From positions 1,364,001 to 1,428,000 of the forward strand of contig NZ_CAKLPZ010000001.1 in the NCBI RefSeq assembly GCF_923081025.1: 64,000 nucleotides of DNA, in the 5' to 3' direction. Positions within the stretch are counted from its first letter, which is position 1. Each line of letters begins with the position of its first letter. The notes under the pieces were generated by a model, which did no database searches, had not been told where the DNA came from, and worked only from the letters and a program-made list of their open reading frames with translations. Made by a program: the position numbers and the translations under genes. The stretch is from Neolewinella maritima (lineage in GTDB: Bacteria > Bacteroidota > Bacteroidia > Chitinophagales > Saprospiraceae). This document shows positions 39,914-47,980 of the stretch, one piece after another.

Positions 39914-40483
39914 CTAGCGCAGGTATAGCATGACGGCAATCAGTGCGGCTACGATGAGTCCGACGGCGAGCAGCGGAAACTGGCTGTTGCGGTACTTGTC
40001 GACCAGTCGCTCCAGCGCTTCGTTCCACGTGAGCCGGGTACCGATGGCCTCGCGGCAGAAGAACAGGTAGCGGTGGGTGATGTTAGCCTTGTTACCGTGG
40101 CGCTGAAAGATCAGAAAGTCGGCATCCATAAAGGCCAGTTCGTAGAGAAAGCTGTCCCGCATGATGCTCTGGCCGATAATGATGCGGTCGCCACTCTCTT
40201 CTACTTCATAGGCTTGGGCCGAGACGACGCCATCGGTCACCACCCGGATCTCGCCACGTTCGAAGCCCTGAAAACGGTAGAGCTCTACGGCAGTGGCTCC
40301 GGGGCGGTCCGTCATCTTGACCCAGTTCGTCGTATACAGGGGTGCACCCTCTTCGAGCAGGTTGCGCTCACTGAAGGTAGCGACAGCGGGGAGCACGCCA
40401 TCGATCATCGCCTCGAGCGTGGCGTATTCCGGCAGCTGCAGGTTAAAGGGCTCCGCAATTTTATCCAGTAACCGGTCTTCCAT
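39914..40483 (-). CDS. Tail-anchored protein of unknown function
   Basis: The 189-residue protein has a mostly soluble N-terminal part and a single hydrophobic segment at the C-terminus (FPLLAVGLIVAALIAVMLYL, about 169-188), so it is predicted to be tail-anchored in the inner membrane with the bulk in the cytoplasm. I recognise no family. It is on the same strand as crtZ, 12 nt after its stop, and is probably in its operon. Confidence 0.75.
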   Translation of the reverse strand: MEDRLLDKIAEPFNLQLPEYATLEAMIDGVLPAVATFSERNLLEEGAPLYTTNWVKMTDRPGATAVELYRFQGFERGEIRVVTDGVVSAQAYEVEESGDRIIIGQSIMRDSFLYELAFMDADFLIFQRHGNKANITHRYLFFCREAIGTRLTWNEALERLVDKYRNSQFPLLAVGLIVAALIAVMLYLR

Positions 40484-40495
40484 CCGGCGGCTAAA

Positions 40496-40990
40496 TTACG
40501 TCTTTGTCGTTGGGCTATTGCTCCAATCACTGCGCTTGCCGAAGTATTTCTTGGCTACGACCAGCAGACCGAAGCTTTCGGCACCATCTTTTTCGGTGAC
40601 GGCGTGGTGGTGTCCGTGCGCCCGGAGGATGCCCCGACTGTACGATCCGTCCAGCTGCTTGAACCAGGAAAAGCGCCGGTGGATGTATACGTCGTGGATC
40701 AAAAAGTAGATCGCCCCGTAAATACTGATCCCGATACCTACAAAGGTGAGCCAGAACCAGCCGGAAACATTCAGTCCTATTATATAGGCCGCTGCACTAG
40801 GAATGGCGAAGACCAGGAAGAACAGGTCGTTCTTTTCAAAGAAGCCCTCCTTGTCATGATGCGGGCGGTGGTGATCCTCGTGCCACACCCATAGCAGACC
40901 GTGCATCAGGTACTTATGGGCCGCCCAGGCTACGAATTCCATACCGGCCACGGTAAACAAGGTGATCGAGGTATAAAGTAGCACGTCCAT
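40496..40990 (-). CDS. crtZ: Beta-carotene hydroxylase (CrtZ family)
   Basis: CrtZ is a membrane di-iron oxygenase that adds 3-hydroxyls to beta-ionone rings, turning beta-carotene into zeaxanthin. The 164-residue protein has the histidine clusters of the fatty-acid-hydroxylase superfamily: HKYLMHG (25-31), HEDHHRPHH (37-45), HDVYIHRR and HGHHH. It has about four hydrophobic helices. Other carotenoid genes are not adjacent; the blh-type gene at 60.2 kb would use the same precursor, beta-carotene. Confidence 0.92.
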   Translation of the reverse strand: MDVLLYTSITLFTVAGMEFVAWAAHKYLMHGLLWVWHEDHHRPHHDKEGFFEKNDLFFLVFAIPSAAAYIIGLNVSGWFWLTFVGIGISIYGAIYFLIHDVYIHRRFSWFKQLDGSYSRGILRAHGHHHAVTEKDGAESFGLLVVAKKYFGKRSDWSNSPTTKT

Positions 40991-41086
40991 AGGTCATCAA
41001 AACGCCGGGGTAGGGGATTGGTTTATGCGCGGCAGCGGTTCGGCCCTCCCACAATTTACCACCTACTAAGGCAGCCGTTCAGTACG

Positions 41087-41094
41087 CAAAAATA
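41087..41094 (-). promoter_or_regulatory. Candidate -7 element for crtZ
   Basis: TATTTTTG on the minus strand matches TAnnTTTG and lies 97 nt upstream of the crtZ ATG. No good -33 TTG is seen. The 329-bp gap from 40991 to 41319 otherwise holds only the mraZ control region described separately. Confidence 0.4.
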
Positions 41095-41238
41095 TTCCGG
41101 CCGCGGCCGCCGGTGCGCAGTTCTCGCTCCAAACCGTACGCGAAAGGCGTATTATCTTGCATCTGACAGCAGATCGCCGTCACCTCAAGTGGTTTGAACA
41201 TGTAGTGGCAAATTTCTTCTTTTGTGGGGGGAAAAAAA

Positions 41239-41280
41239 GTGTCGCAAAGTGGTAAGTTGTGGGACAAGGTGTTACCTTAG
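41239..41280 (+). promoter_or_regulatory. mraZ promoter region with four GTG repeats phased at 10 nt
   Basis: GTG occurs at 41239, 41249, 41259 and 41269, exactly 10 nt apart (units GTGTCGCAAA, GTGGTAAGTT, GTGGGACAAG, GTGTTACCTT), with GTGGGGGG at 41224 upstream. E. coli MraZ binds TGGGN repeats spaced 10 nt apart at the same place, so this is very likely the MraZ operator. TACCTTAG (41273-41280), one base off TAnnTTTG, would be the -7 element and overlaps the last repeat, as expected for autorepression. The mraZ ATG is 39 nt further. Confidence 0.7.
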
Positions 41281-41319
41281 CGTTAGCGGTGGGTAAGCGT
41301 ACCCGCCCATGATTGTTTT

Positions 41320-41799
41320 ATGGCACATCAGTATGACTTGCTGGGCGAATTCTACGTGGCACTCGATGCCAAGGGTCGTTTTCGTTTACCCAGTGGATTA
41401 CTGAAGGGGCTCGGTGACCGCGACACCTTAAAGTTTGTCGTCAATCGGGGCTTTGATCACTGCCTCACACTATATCCAAAACCAGTGTGGGACGACATCA
41501 AGGCCGAGGTGGACGCACTCAATAAATTCAACCGGAAGAACCTGCAGTTTACGCGGCTCTTCTACCGCGGCGCCAGCGAGCTTGTTCCTGATTCGGCCGA
41601 CCGCCTGCTGCTGCCCAAACAGCTGCTGGCCTGGGCCCGCGTCGAGAAGAACCTCGTGCTTAATGCCCTGAACGATCGCATTGAAATTTGGGCGGAAACC
41701 GAATACGAAGCACTGCTGAATGGCGAGTTGGAAGACTACGCCGCGCTGGCAGAGGACGTACTCGGTGGTTCGAGCACGGGAATAGAGGAGGTCGCTTAG
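41320..41799 (+). CDS. mraZ: MraZ, transcriptional regulator of the dcw cluster
   Basis: MraZ is a ring-forming AbrB-like DNA-binding protein that represses its own division and cell wall operon. The 159-residue product has the two tandem motifs VALDAKGRFRLP (residues 13-24) and DSADRLLLPKQLL, each with the D-x-x-x-R core. The acidic C-terminal tail (EDYAALAEDVLGGSSTGIEE) is longer than in E. coli. Phased repeats upstream fit its operator. The rsmH GTG follows directly on the TAG stop. Confidence 0.95.
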   Translation: MAHQYDLLGEFYVALDAKGRFRLPSGLLKGLGDRDTLKFVVNRGFDHCLTLYPKPVWDDIKAEVDALNKFNRKNLQFTRLFYRGASELVPDSADRLLLPKQLLAWARVEKNLVLNALNDRIEIWAETEYEALLNGELEDYAALAEDVLGGSSTGIEEVA

Positions 41800-42705
41800 G
41801 TGGCCTACCACGTTCCCGTTCTGGCCGGCGAAAGCGTCGGTCTTCTGGACCTCCGCTCTGGAGGAGTTTACGTTGATGCTACGTTCGGGGGCGGTGGCCA
41901 TAGCCGCTTTATCCTCGAGCAGGCCGGATCGAAAGACCTGCGCCTGTTCGGTTTTGACCAGGATGAGGCTGCCCAGGCCAATGCCCTGAATGATAGCAGA
42001 TTTACCTTCGTAACCGCCAACTTCCGTCACCTAAGCAATTTCCTGCGCCTACATGGCGTCACGCGAATTGACGGTCTACTCGCTGATCTGGGTGTTTCCA
42101 GTCATCAGTTTGATGAGGCCGAGCGTGGGTTCAGCTACCGCTTTGAAGCACCGCTGGACATGCGCATGGGAACGAAGACCACCGACCGTACGGCCGCCGA
42201 TGTAGTGAATCACTACAGCCCGGAGGATCTACAGAAGGTGTTGGGCGAATACGGCGAAGTGCGCAACGCCCGCTCCCTGGCCCTCGCCATCGCGGAGGCC
42301 CGGGAGCAAGCACCCATGGCTACCATTCAGGACTTCCTGCAGGTGGTCAACCCATGGGTCCGGGGAAGTCGCCCGCGCTACCTGGCGCAGGTGTTCCAGG
42401 CACTACGCATTGAGGTCAACGATGAGATTGGCGCTTTAACTGATTTATTGGCTCAGGCCACCGACTTACTGATACCTACACACGGCCGTCTCAGCGTGAT
42501 CAGCTACCATTCACTGGAGGATCGCATCACTAAAAACTTCCTCAAAACCGGCAACGCGGATGGATCCGTCGTTAAGGACTTCTACGGGAATATTGACCGC
42601 CCGTACAAGATTCTGACGAAGAAACCCGTTTTGCCGTCCGCTGAAGAGATTCAGCAAAATCCCCGTGCCCGTAGTGCTAAACTGCGTGCCGGGACGCGGC
42701 GCTAA
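41800..42705 (+). CDS. rsmH: 16S rRNA (cytosine(1402)-N(4))-methyltransferase RsmH
   Basis: RsmH methylates N4 of C1402 in the 16S P-site. The 301-residue protein starts with YHVPVLAGESVGLL, then the SAM motif VYVDATFGGGGHSRFIL (about 23-39), LLADLGVSSHQFDEAERGFS and the end ISYHSLEDRITKNF...RARSAKLRAG, all typical. The start is a GTG immediately after the mraZ stop, so translation is probably coupled. A perfect 12-bp hairpin follows the gene before ftsL. Confidence 0.97.
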   Translation: MAYHVPVLAGESVGLLDLRSGGVYVDATFGGGGHSRFILEQAGSKDLRLFGFDQDEAAQANALNDSRFTFVTANFRHLSNFLRLHGVTRIDGLLADLGVSSHQFDEAERGFSYRFEAPLDMRMGTKTTDRTAADVVNHYSPEDLQKVLGEYGEVRNARSLALAIAEAREQAPMATIQDFLQVVNPWVRGSRPRYLAQVFQALRIEVNDEIGALTDLLAQATDLLIPTHGRLSVISYHSLEDRITKNFLKTGNADGSVVKDFYGNIDRPYKILTKKPVLPSAEEIQQNPRARSAKLRAGTRR

Positions 42706-42730
42706 TGCTGAGCCGTCGTCAGCCGAATCC

Positions 42731-42762
42731 GTTCCGGGGTGCCCACCAGAGCACCCCGGAAC
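42731..42762 (+). repeat. Perfect 12-bp hairpin inside the dcw operon
   Basis: GTTCCGGGGTGC (42731-42742) and GCACCCCGGAAC (42751-42762) pair without mismatch around an 8-nt loop, 25 nt after the rsmH stop and 61 nt before ftsL. There is no U-tract. It may be a processing or stability element, a partial terminator, or an attenuator separating mraZ-rsmH from the division genes. Confidence 0.8.
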
Positions 42763-42823
42763 GTTCGACTGCCGATCGTTGGGTACCGGCGCCGTTAGTA
42801 TTATAGACTAGGTGTGATTCAAA

Positions 42824-43135
42824 ATGGCAGCAAAACGTAAGCGCGCCACCACTATTTCTGTGCCCGCGCTCATCCTGGATAATCTTGGCTTTCTCGCCTT
42901 TGTGGGCGTGTTGGCCCTAATCTACATCGGCAACGCCCACTACGCCGAGTACAACGTCCGCCGTATACAGGAACTCGAATCGGACATCAAGGAAAAACGC
43001 TGGCTTTACATGTCGCTGCAGAGCGAGAATATGTACAATGGGCTGCGCTCCGAAATTGTCGATCAGGTACGGCCCAATGGCCTCCGCCTCCACCGGGGTA
43101 AACCCAAAAAAATTTACGCTCCCGTAGCGAAGTAG
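42824..43135 (+). CDS. ftsL: FtsL-like cell division protein
   Basis: This 103-residue bitopic membrane protein has a basic cytoplasmic N-terminus (AAKRKRATT), one transmembrane helix (about residues 17-40) and a short periplasmic coiled coil (YNVRRIQELESDIKEKRWLY). Position between rsmH and ftsI and topology identify it as FtsL, the FtsB/FtsQ partner that activates FtsWI; sequence similarity within FtsL is always low. It ends 3 nt before ftsI. Confidence 0.88.
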   Translation: MAAKRKRATTISVPALILDNLGFLAFVGVLALIYIGNAHYAEYNVRRIQELESDIKEKRWLYMSLQSENMYNGLRSEIVDQVRPNGLRLHRGKPKKIYAPVAK

Positions 43136-43138
43136 GCC

Positions 43139-45262
43139 ATGGCGGTAAATTTTAAAGACGAAGTACTCGTACGCATTTTCGCCATCCTGGCGGTCATCAT
43201 CGTGCCCGTTGCCGGCCTGCTGGTGTACCGCACGGTCGATATTGCGGTCGTACGCCAGGCCGAGTTCCAGGAGCTGGGCCGCGACCGATTCCGTATCGTC
43301 ACCGTACAGGCCGAGCGTGGCAACATCTACAGCGCCAACGATAATCTGCTGGCCACCTCGGTACCCTACTTCAGTCTGCACTTCGATCCCTACGTCGCCA
43401 GCCCCCGCGACTACTACGATCACATCGATAGTCTGGCCCTGCTACTGAGCCGCCACATCGACTCCGATCACACCCCCGGTGCCTGGCGCGACAGCCTGCT
43501 GATGATGCGCGATAGCGTCACCGGACCGGCCAACCATTACTTCAGACTCGCCGAAAGCGTCAGCTACAGCCAGCTGTCCCGCATCCGTAAGTTTCCCATC
43601 TTCAATCAGGGGCGAATGGGCGGTGGACTCATCGTAGAAAAGCGTGCGGCCCGCAAGCGCCCCTTCGGTTGGCTGGCGCGCCGCACCATCGGATATAGCC
43701 ATCCGGGCGGGGCCAAGGTCGGTCTAGAAGGGGCCTTCGATACCCAGCTAGCGGGCAGTAGCGGTAAGCAGGAGATGTTCAATATGGGCAACGGCGTCTG
43801 GCTGCCGACCGACAACCTGACCATCGTAGAGCCCACGGCCGGCGACAACGTCTATACTACCCTGGACGTCAATATGCAGGACATCGCCGAGAACGCCCTG
43901 GAGCGCGCCGTCCGCCAGCACCGGGCGGAGTGGGGTTCGGCCATCGTGATGGACGTAAAGACCGGTGCCATTCGCGCCATGGCCAACCTGGGGGCGGTCA
44001 ACAAGGCCCGTGACCGCTACGCCGAACAGTACAACTACGCCATCTCCCGCTCCAACGAGCCGGGGTCTACCTTTAAGCTGGCCACTATGATGGCCCTGCT
44101 CGAAGATGGTCACATCGATCTGGATAGTGAGGTAGATATCGAAAACGGTACCAAGACCTTCTATGACCTCACCATGGAAGACTCCAACCCGCTCAGCAAG
44201 GGGTGGCGTACCATCTCCGTACGCGATGCCTTCGAGCAGTCCTCCAATGTTGGCATGGCCAAGCTGGTCGACAGCCTCTATAAGGACAATGAGTTCAGTC
44301 AGCGCCTCAAGGACTTTCACCTGGGCTCCGAGAGCGGCATCGAGTTGGAGGGCGAACGCGCACCCTTCATTAACGACACCAGTCGGGCGGGTTTCTCGGG
44401 TATATCGCGGGCCTGGATGGCCATTGGCTACGAAAGTCGCCTCACCCCGCTCCAGATGCTCACCTTCTACAATGCGGTAGCCAACGGAGGACGCATGATG
44501 AAGCCCTACCTCGTTACGGATATTAAACGCAACGGCCGCGTAGTAGAGGAGTACAAACCAACGGTGATCGATAAGAAGATCGCCAGCGCAAAGACCATCG
44601 AGCAACTGCAATCGCTCCTCGAAGGTGTAGTCGATCGCGGCACCGCCAAGCGTCTCAAAACCGATCAGTACCGCTTTGCCGCCAAGACCGGTACCAGCCA
44701 GCAGAACTACAGCCAGAAGAACCGTAAGAAGAAGTATCAGGCCAGCTTTGCCGGCTACTTCCCGGCGGAGAACCCGACGTACACCATCATCGTGGTAGTC
44801 AAGGATCCTACCCAGGGCGCCTACTACGGGGGCGAGGTGGCCGGACCCATCTTCCGCGAGATCGCCGACAATATCTACAACAGCATGATCGAGGTGCACG
44901 AGCCCATCAATCAGGGTCCACGGCCCGTGCTCTATGCCAGTGAACTGCCCAGCCGCGACGCCGGCTTCTCCAGTGAGCTCGTCGAGGTGCTCGATTTTGT
45001 TAATGTGACCGTGGATTCGCTGCCCCAGTCTGAACTGGTAACGGTCAACGGCGCCGAGGAGCATGTAGAACTCGCCGCCATCTCACCGGGGGGGCAGCAG
45101 TTTCCTAACGTGCGCGGTATGCGACTGCGCGACGCGGTCTACGTACTAGAGAATGAAGGCTACGTCGTACACCCCCGCGGCGTCGGCCGGGTGGTCAATA
45201 TGCGCTGGCAGAGTGACGGACGCGGTAAGCGCGGACAGGACGTCGAATTAATCCTCCGCTAA
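43139..45262 (+). CDS. ftsI: FtsI/PBP3, septal peptidoglycan transpeptidase with PASTA domain
   Basis: The 707-residue class B penicillin-binding protein has one N-terminal transmembrane helix (about 12-30), the pedestal domain, and a transpeptidase domain with catalytic S310 in EPGSTFKLA (SxxK, K313), SSN in FEQSSNVGMAK and KTG in AAKTGTSQQ. The last 60 or so residues are a PASTA domain (FPNVRGMRLRDAVYVLENEG), which in other bacteria binds peptidoglycan. FtsI crosslinks septal wall made by FtsW. It starts 3 nt after ftsL. Confidence 0.97.
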   Translation: MAVNFKDEVLVRIFAILAVIIVPVAGLLVYRTVDIAVVRQAEFQELGRDRFRIVTVQAERGNIYSANDNLLATSVPYFSLHFDPYVASPRDYYDHIDSLALLLSRHIDSDHTPGAWRDSLLMMRDSVTGPANHYFRLAESVSYSQLSRIRKFPIFNQGRMGGGLIVEKRAARKRPFGWLARRTIGYSHPGGAKVGLEGAFDTQLAGSSGKQEMFNMGNGVWLPTDNLTIVEPTAGDNVYTTLDVNMQDIAENALERAVRQHRAEWGSAIVMDVKTGAIRAMANLGAVNKARDRYAEQYNYAISRSNEPGSTFKLATMMALLEDGHIDLDSEVDIENGTKTFYDLTMEDSNPLSKGWRTISVRDAFEQSSNVGMAKLVDSLYKDNEFSQRLKDFHLGSESGIELEGERAPFINDTSRAGFSGISRAWMAIGYESRLTPLQMLTFYNAVANGGRMMKPYLVTDIKRNGRVVEEYKPTVIDKKIASAKTIEQLQSLLEGVVDRGTAKRLKTDQYRFAAKTGTSQQNYSQKNRKKKYQASFAGYFPAENPTYTIIVVVKDPTQGAYYGGEVAGPIFREIADNIYNSMIEVHEPINQGPRPVLYASELPSRDAGFSSELVEVLDFVNVTVDSLPQSELVTVNGAEEHVELAAISPGGQQFPNVRGMRLRDAVYVLENEGYVVHPRGVGRVVNMRWQSDGRGKRGQDVELILR

Positions 45263-45266
45263 GTCC

Positions 45267-46733
45267 ATGCAGCTCCAACACCTCATCCACTCCTTATCAC
45301 AGCGTTCTTCGCCGGACTTCACGGATACCCAGATCAACGGGATCGCCTTCGATAGCCGCAAGGTGCAGGCAGGCTACCTGTTCGTCGCCATTCACGGTAC
45401 GCAGGTAGACGGGCATGCCTACATCCAGCGGGCGGTGGACGCAGGTGCGGTGGCCGTGGTCGCCGAGCAAGGTCGCTACACCGCCGATGCCACCCCCGTG
45501 CCCGTAATCCTGGTGCCAGATAGCGCAAAAGCCCTGGCGCAACTCGCCGATTGCTGGTACGGATCGCCTAGCCAGGAGCTCCAGCTAGTCGGTGTCACCG
45601 GTACGAACGGTAAGACTACGGTAACCACCCTGCTACACGATCTTTTTACCCAGCTGGGGTACCGGGCCGGACTACTATCTACGGTAGAGATCCGCATAGG
45701 CAAGGCGCGGCGCAGTGCTACCCACACTACCCCGGATGCCCTGGCGATCCAGGCCAGTTTGTCGGAAATGCGCGATGAGCGGGTCGATTATGTGTTTATG
45801 GAGGTCAGCAGTCACGCCGTTCACCAGCAGCGTACGCATGGTCTGCATTTCGCCGGTGGGGTGTTTACCAACCTGAGTCACGATCACCTCGACTACCACG
45901 GCACCTTTGCCGCTTACCTGGCAGCTAAAAAGTCCTTTTTCGACCAATTACCCACCGGCTCCTTTGCGCTGATCAACGCAGATGACAAGCGGGGTGGGGT
46001 CATGGTACAAAACACCGCAGCTACCGTACACCGTTATAGTCTGCGCACACTGGTCGACTTCCACGCCCGGCTGCTGGCCAATACATCACAGGGCCTGCAA
46101 CTAGACATCGCCGGCACCGAAGTCTTCTTCAAATTACTGGGTCGCTTCAACGCCTACAATCTCCTGGCCGCCTACGGAGTAGCGGTACTGCTGGACCAAG
46201 ATCCGCAGGAGGCGCTCGTGGCACTCAGCGCGCTACAGGGTGCCGAGGGGCGCATGCAGCACGTGACCGATCCCAGCGGTCGCACCACCGCGCTGGTGGA
46301 TTACGCCCATACGCCCGATGCGCTCGAAAATGTCCTGCAAACACTGCGCAGCCTGCTACCCAGCGGACACCAACTTAGCTGTGTGGTGGGAGCTGGCGGT
46401 GACCGGGATCGCAGCAAACGACCGGATATGGCCCGCATCAGCGCAGAACTCGCTGATCAGACGATCCTAACGAGCGACAACCCCCGCTCAGAGTCTCCCG
46501 AAGCCATCCTGGATGAGATGGAGGCCGGTGTACCGGCACACCTCGCGCATAAGGTGCTGCGCATTACGGACCGCCGTCAGGCCATCCGCACGGCTGTACG
46601 CCTCAGGCCGGAGGTACTGTTGGTGGCCGGCAAGGGGCACGAAACCTACCAGGAAGTGGCGGGAGTACGTACCCCCTTCGACGACCGGGAGGAATTAGCT
46701 CACGCTCTAAATACTGTGGCCCGTGTTAATTGA
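45267..46733 (+). CDS. murE: MurE, UDP-MurNAc-tripeptide synthetase
   Basis: MurE adds the third amino acid to UDP-MurNAc-L-Ala-D-Glu. The 488-residue protein has the ATP loop GVTGTNGKTTVTTL (about 110-123), HTTPDALAIQ, the SSHAVHQQRTHG block with a carbamylated-Lys region, and the C-terminal specificity motif DNPRSESP. DNPR is the known signature for meso-diaminopimelate rather than lysine, so the wall is predicted to be mDAP type. mraY starts 11 nt inside its 3' end. Confidence 0.97.
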   Translation: MQLQHLIHSLSQRSSPDFTDTQINGIAFDSRKVQAGYLFVAIHGTQVDGHAYIQRAVDAGAVAVVAEQGRYTADATPVPVILVPDSAKALAQLADCWYGSPSQELQLVGVTGTNGKTTVTTLLHDLFTQLGYRAGLLSTVEIRIGKARRSATHTTPDALAIQASLSEMRDERVDYVFMEVSSHAVHQQRTHGLHFAGGVFTNLSHDHLDYHGTFAAYLAAKKSFFDQLPTGSFALINADDKRGGVMVQNTAATVHRYSLRTLVDFHARLLANTSQGLQLDIAGTEVFFKLLGRFNAYNLLAAYGVAVLLDQDPQEALVALSALQGAEGRMQHVTDPSGRTTALVDYAHTPDALENVLQTLRSLLPSGHQLSCVVGAGGDRDRSKRPDMARISAELADQTILTSDNPRSESPEAILDEMEAGVPAHLAHKVLRITDRRQAIRTAVRLRPEVLLVAGKGHETYQEVAGVRTPFDDREELAHALNTVARVN

Positions 46734-47979
46734 GCTATTCGATTGGCTGCGTGCCACCTTCGGCGATTTTCCGGGTGCGAACCTGCTGAGCTTTCTCAGC
46801 GTGCGGGCCGGCGTGGCCATCATCGTGTCCCTGCTATTAAGTATCGTGACGGGTGGCCGCATTATCCGCTACCTCCGCCGGCAACAGATCGGGGAAAGCG
46901 TGCGCGACCTTGGGCTGGAGGGACAATTAGAGAAGAAGGGTACCCCGACCATGGGCGGTCTGATCATTCTCCTGGCTGTCCTGCTTCCATCGTTGTTGTT
47001 CGCTAAGCTGGACAATGTATACCTGATTACGATGCTGGTCGCCACGGTCTGGATGGGGGCCATCGGCTTTATCGATGACTACCTGAAGATCAAGCATAAG
47101 AACAAGGACGGTCTGGCCGGTAAATTCAAGGTAGCCGGTCAGGTCGGCCTTGGATTACTCATCGCCTCGATCATGCTCCTAAGTGAGCAGGTGGTGGTGC
47201 GTATGAACGTCAGCGCAGCGGAGGCCGATGGGATCACCGACATCCAACGGGTGGGGGAAGTACGCCACGTACAACTCGATAACGGTACTACCGTCGACCG
47301 GGCTGACTACCGGACCACCCTCACCAACGTACCCTTCCTGAAGAATAGCGTACTCACTTACGCCAACGTATTCGGCATCGGTCGGCAACTGGCCTGGATC
47401 ATCTTCGTACCCCTGATCGTCTTCATCGTGACGGCCGTCTCTAACGCCGCTAACCTGACCGATGGACTCGATGGCCTGGCTACGGGTACCTCGGCCATCA
47501 TCGCCGGCACCCTGGCCGTGTTCGCCTACGTGGGTAGTAACGCCATCGCAGCCAACTACCTGGGTATCCTATACCTGCCGGGTACGGAGGAGCTGGTGAT
47601 CTACAGTGGATGCCTGCTGGGTGCCTGCCTGGGCTTCCTGTGGCACAACAGCTACCCGGCCGCCGTCTTTATGGGCGATACCGGATCGCTCGCTCTGGGT
47701 GGGGTGATTGCGGCACTGGCTATTCTGTTGCGCAAAGAACTCCTGATCCCGATCCTCTGCGGCATCTTCGTCATTGAGAATCTTTCGGTGATGGCGCAGG
47801 TGAGTTACTTCAAGTACACCAAACGCAAGTACGGGGAAGGACGCCGCATCCTGCGCATGTCGCCCCTCCACCACCACTACCAGAAGGCGGGTATGTCGGA
47901 GGTGAAGATCGTGATCCGCTTCTGGATCGTGGGCATCCTGCTCGCCGTAGCCACCATCCTAACCCTCAAAATCCGCTAA
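46723..47979 (+). CDS. mraY: MraY, phospho-MurNAc-pentapeptide transferase
   Basis: MraY links phospho-MurNAc-pentapeptide to undecaprenyl phosphate, giving lipid I. The 418-residue membrane protein has about ten transmembrane helices and the family motifs KKGTPTMGGL (about 67-76), GFIDDYLKIKHKNKDG, NLTDGLDGLATG and MGDTGSLALGG, and ends near MSPLHHHYQKAG. A loop of about 55 residues (VSAAEADG...FLKNS) makes it longer than the roughly 360-residue E. coli enzyme; such an insert is usual in Bacteroidota as far as I recall. The start is a GTG overlapping murE by 11 nt. Confidence 0.97.
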   Translation: MLIELFDWLRATFGDFPGANLLSFLSVRAGVAIIVSLLLSIVTGGRIIRYLRRQQIGESVRDLGLEGQLEKKGTPTMGGLIILLAVLLPSLLFAKLDNVYLITMLVATVWMGAIGFIDDYLKIKHKNKDGLAGKFKVAGQVGLGLLIASIMLLSEQVVVRMNVSAAEADGITDIQRVGEVRHVQLDNGTTVDRADYRTTLTNVPFLKNSVLTYANVFGIGRQLAWIIFVPLIVFIVTAVSNAANLTDGLDGLATGTSAIIAGTLAVFAYVGSNAIAANYLGILYLPGTEELVIYSGCLLGACLGFLWHNSYPAAVFMGDTGSLALGGVIAALAILLRKELLIPILCGIFVIENLSVMAQVSYFKYTKRKYGEGRRILRMSPLHHHYQKAGMSEVKIVIRFWIVGILLAVATILTLKIR

Positions 47980-47980
47980 G

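Noticed and set aside
43748-45064. Long minus-strand open frame of 438 codons
   Set aside because: It is antisense to ftsI, which has all transpeptidase motifs. Long antisense frames are expected in G+C-rich coding DNA.
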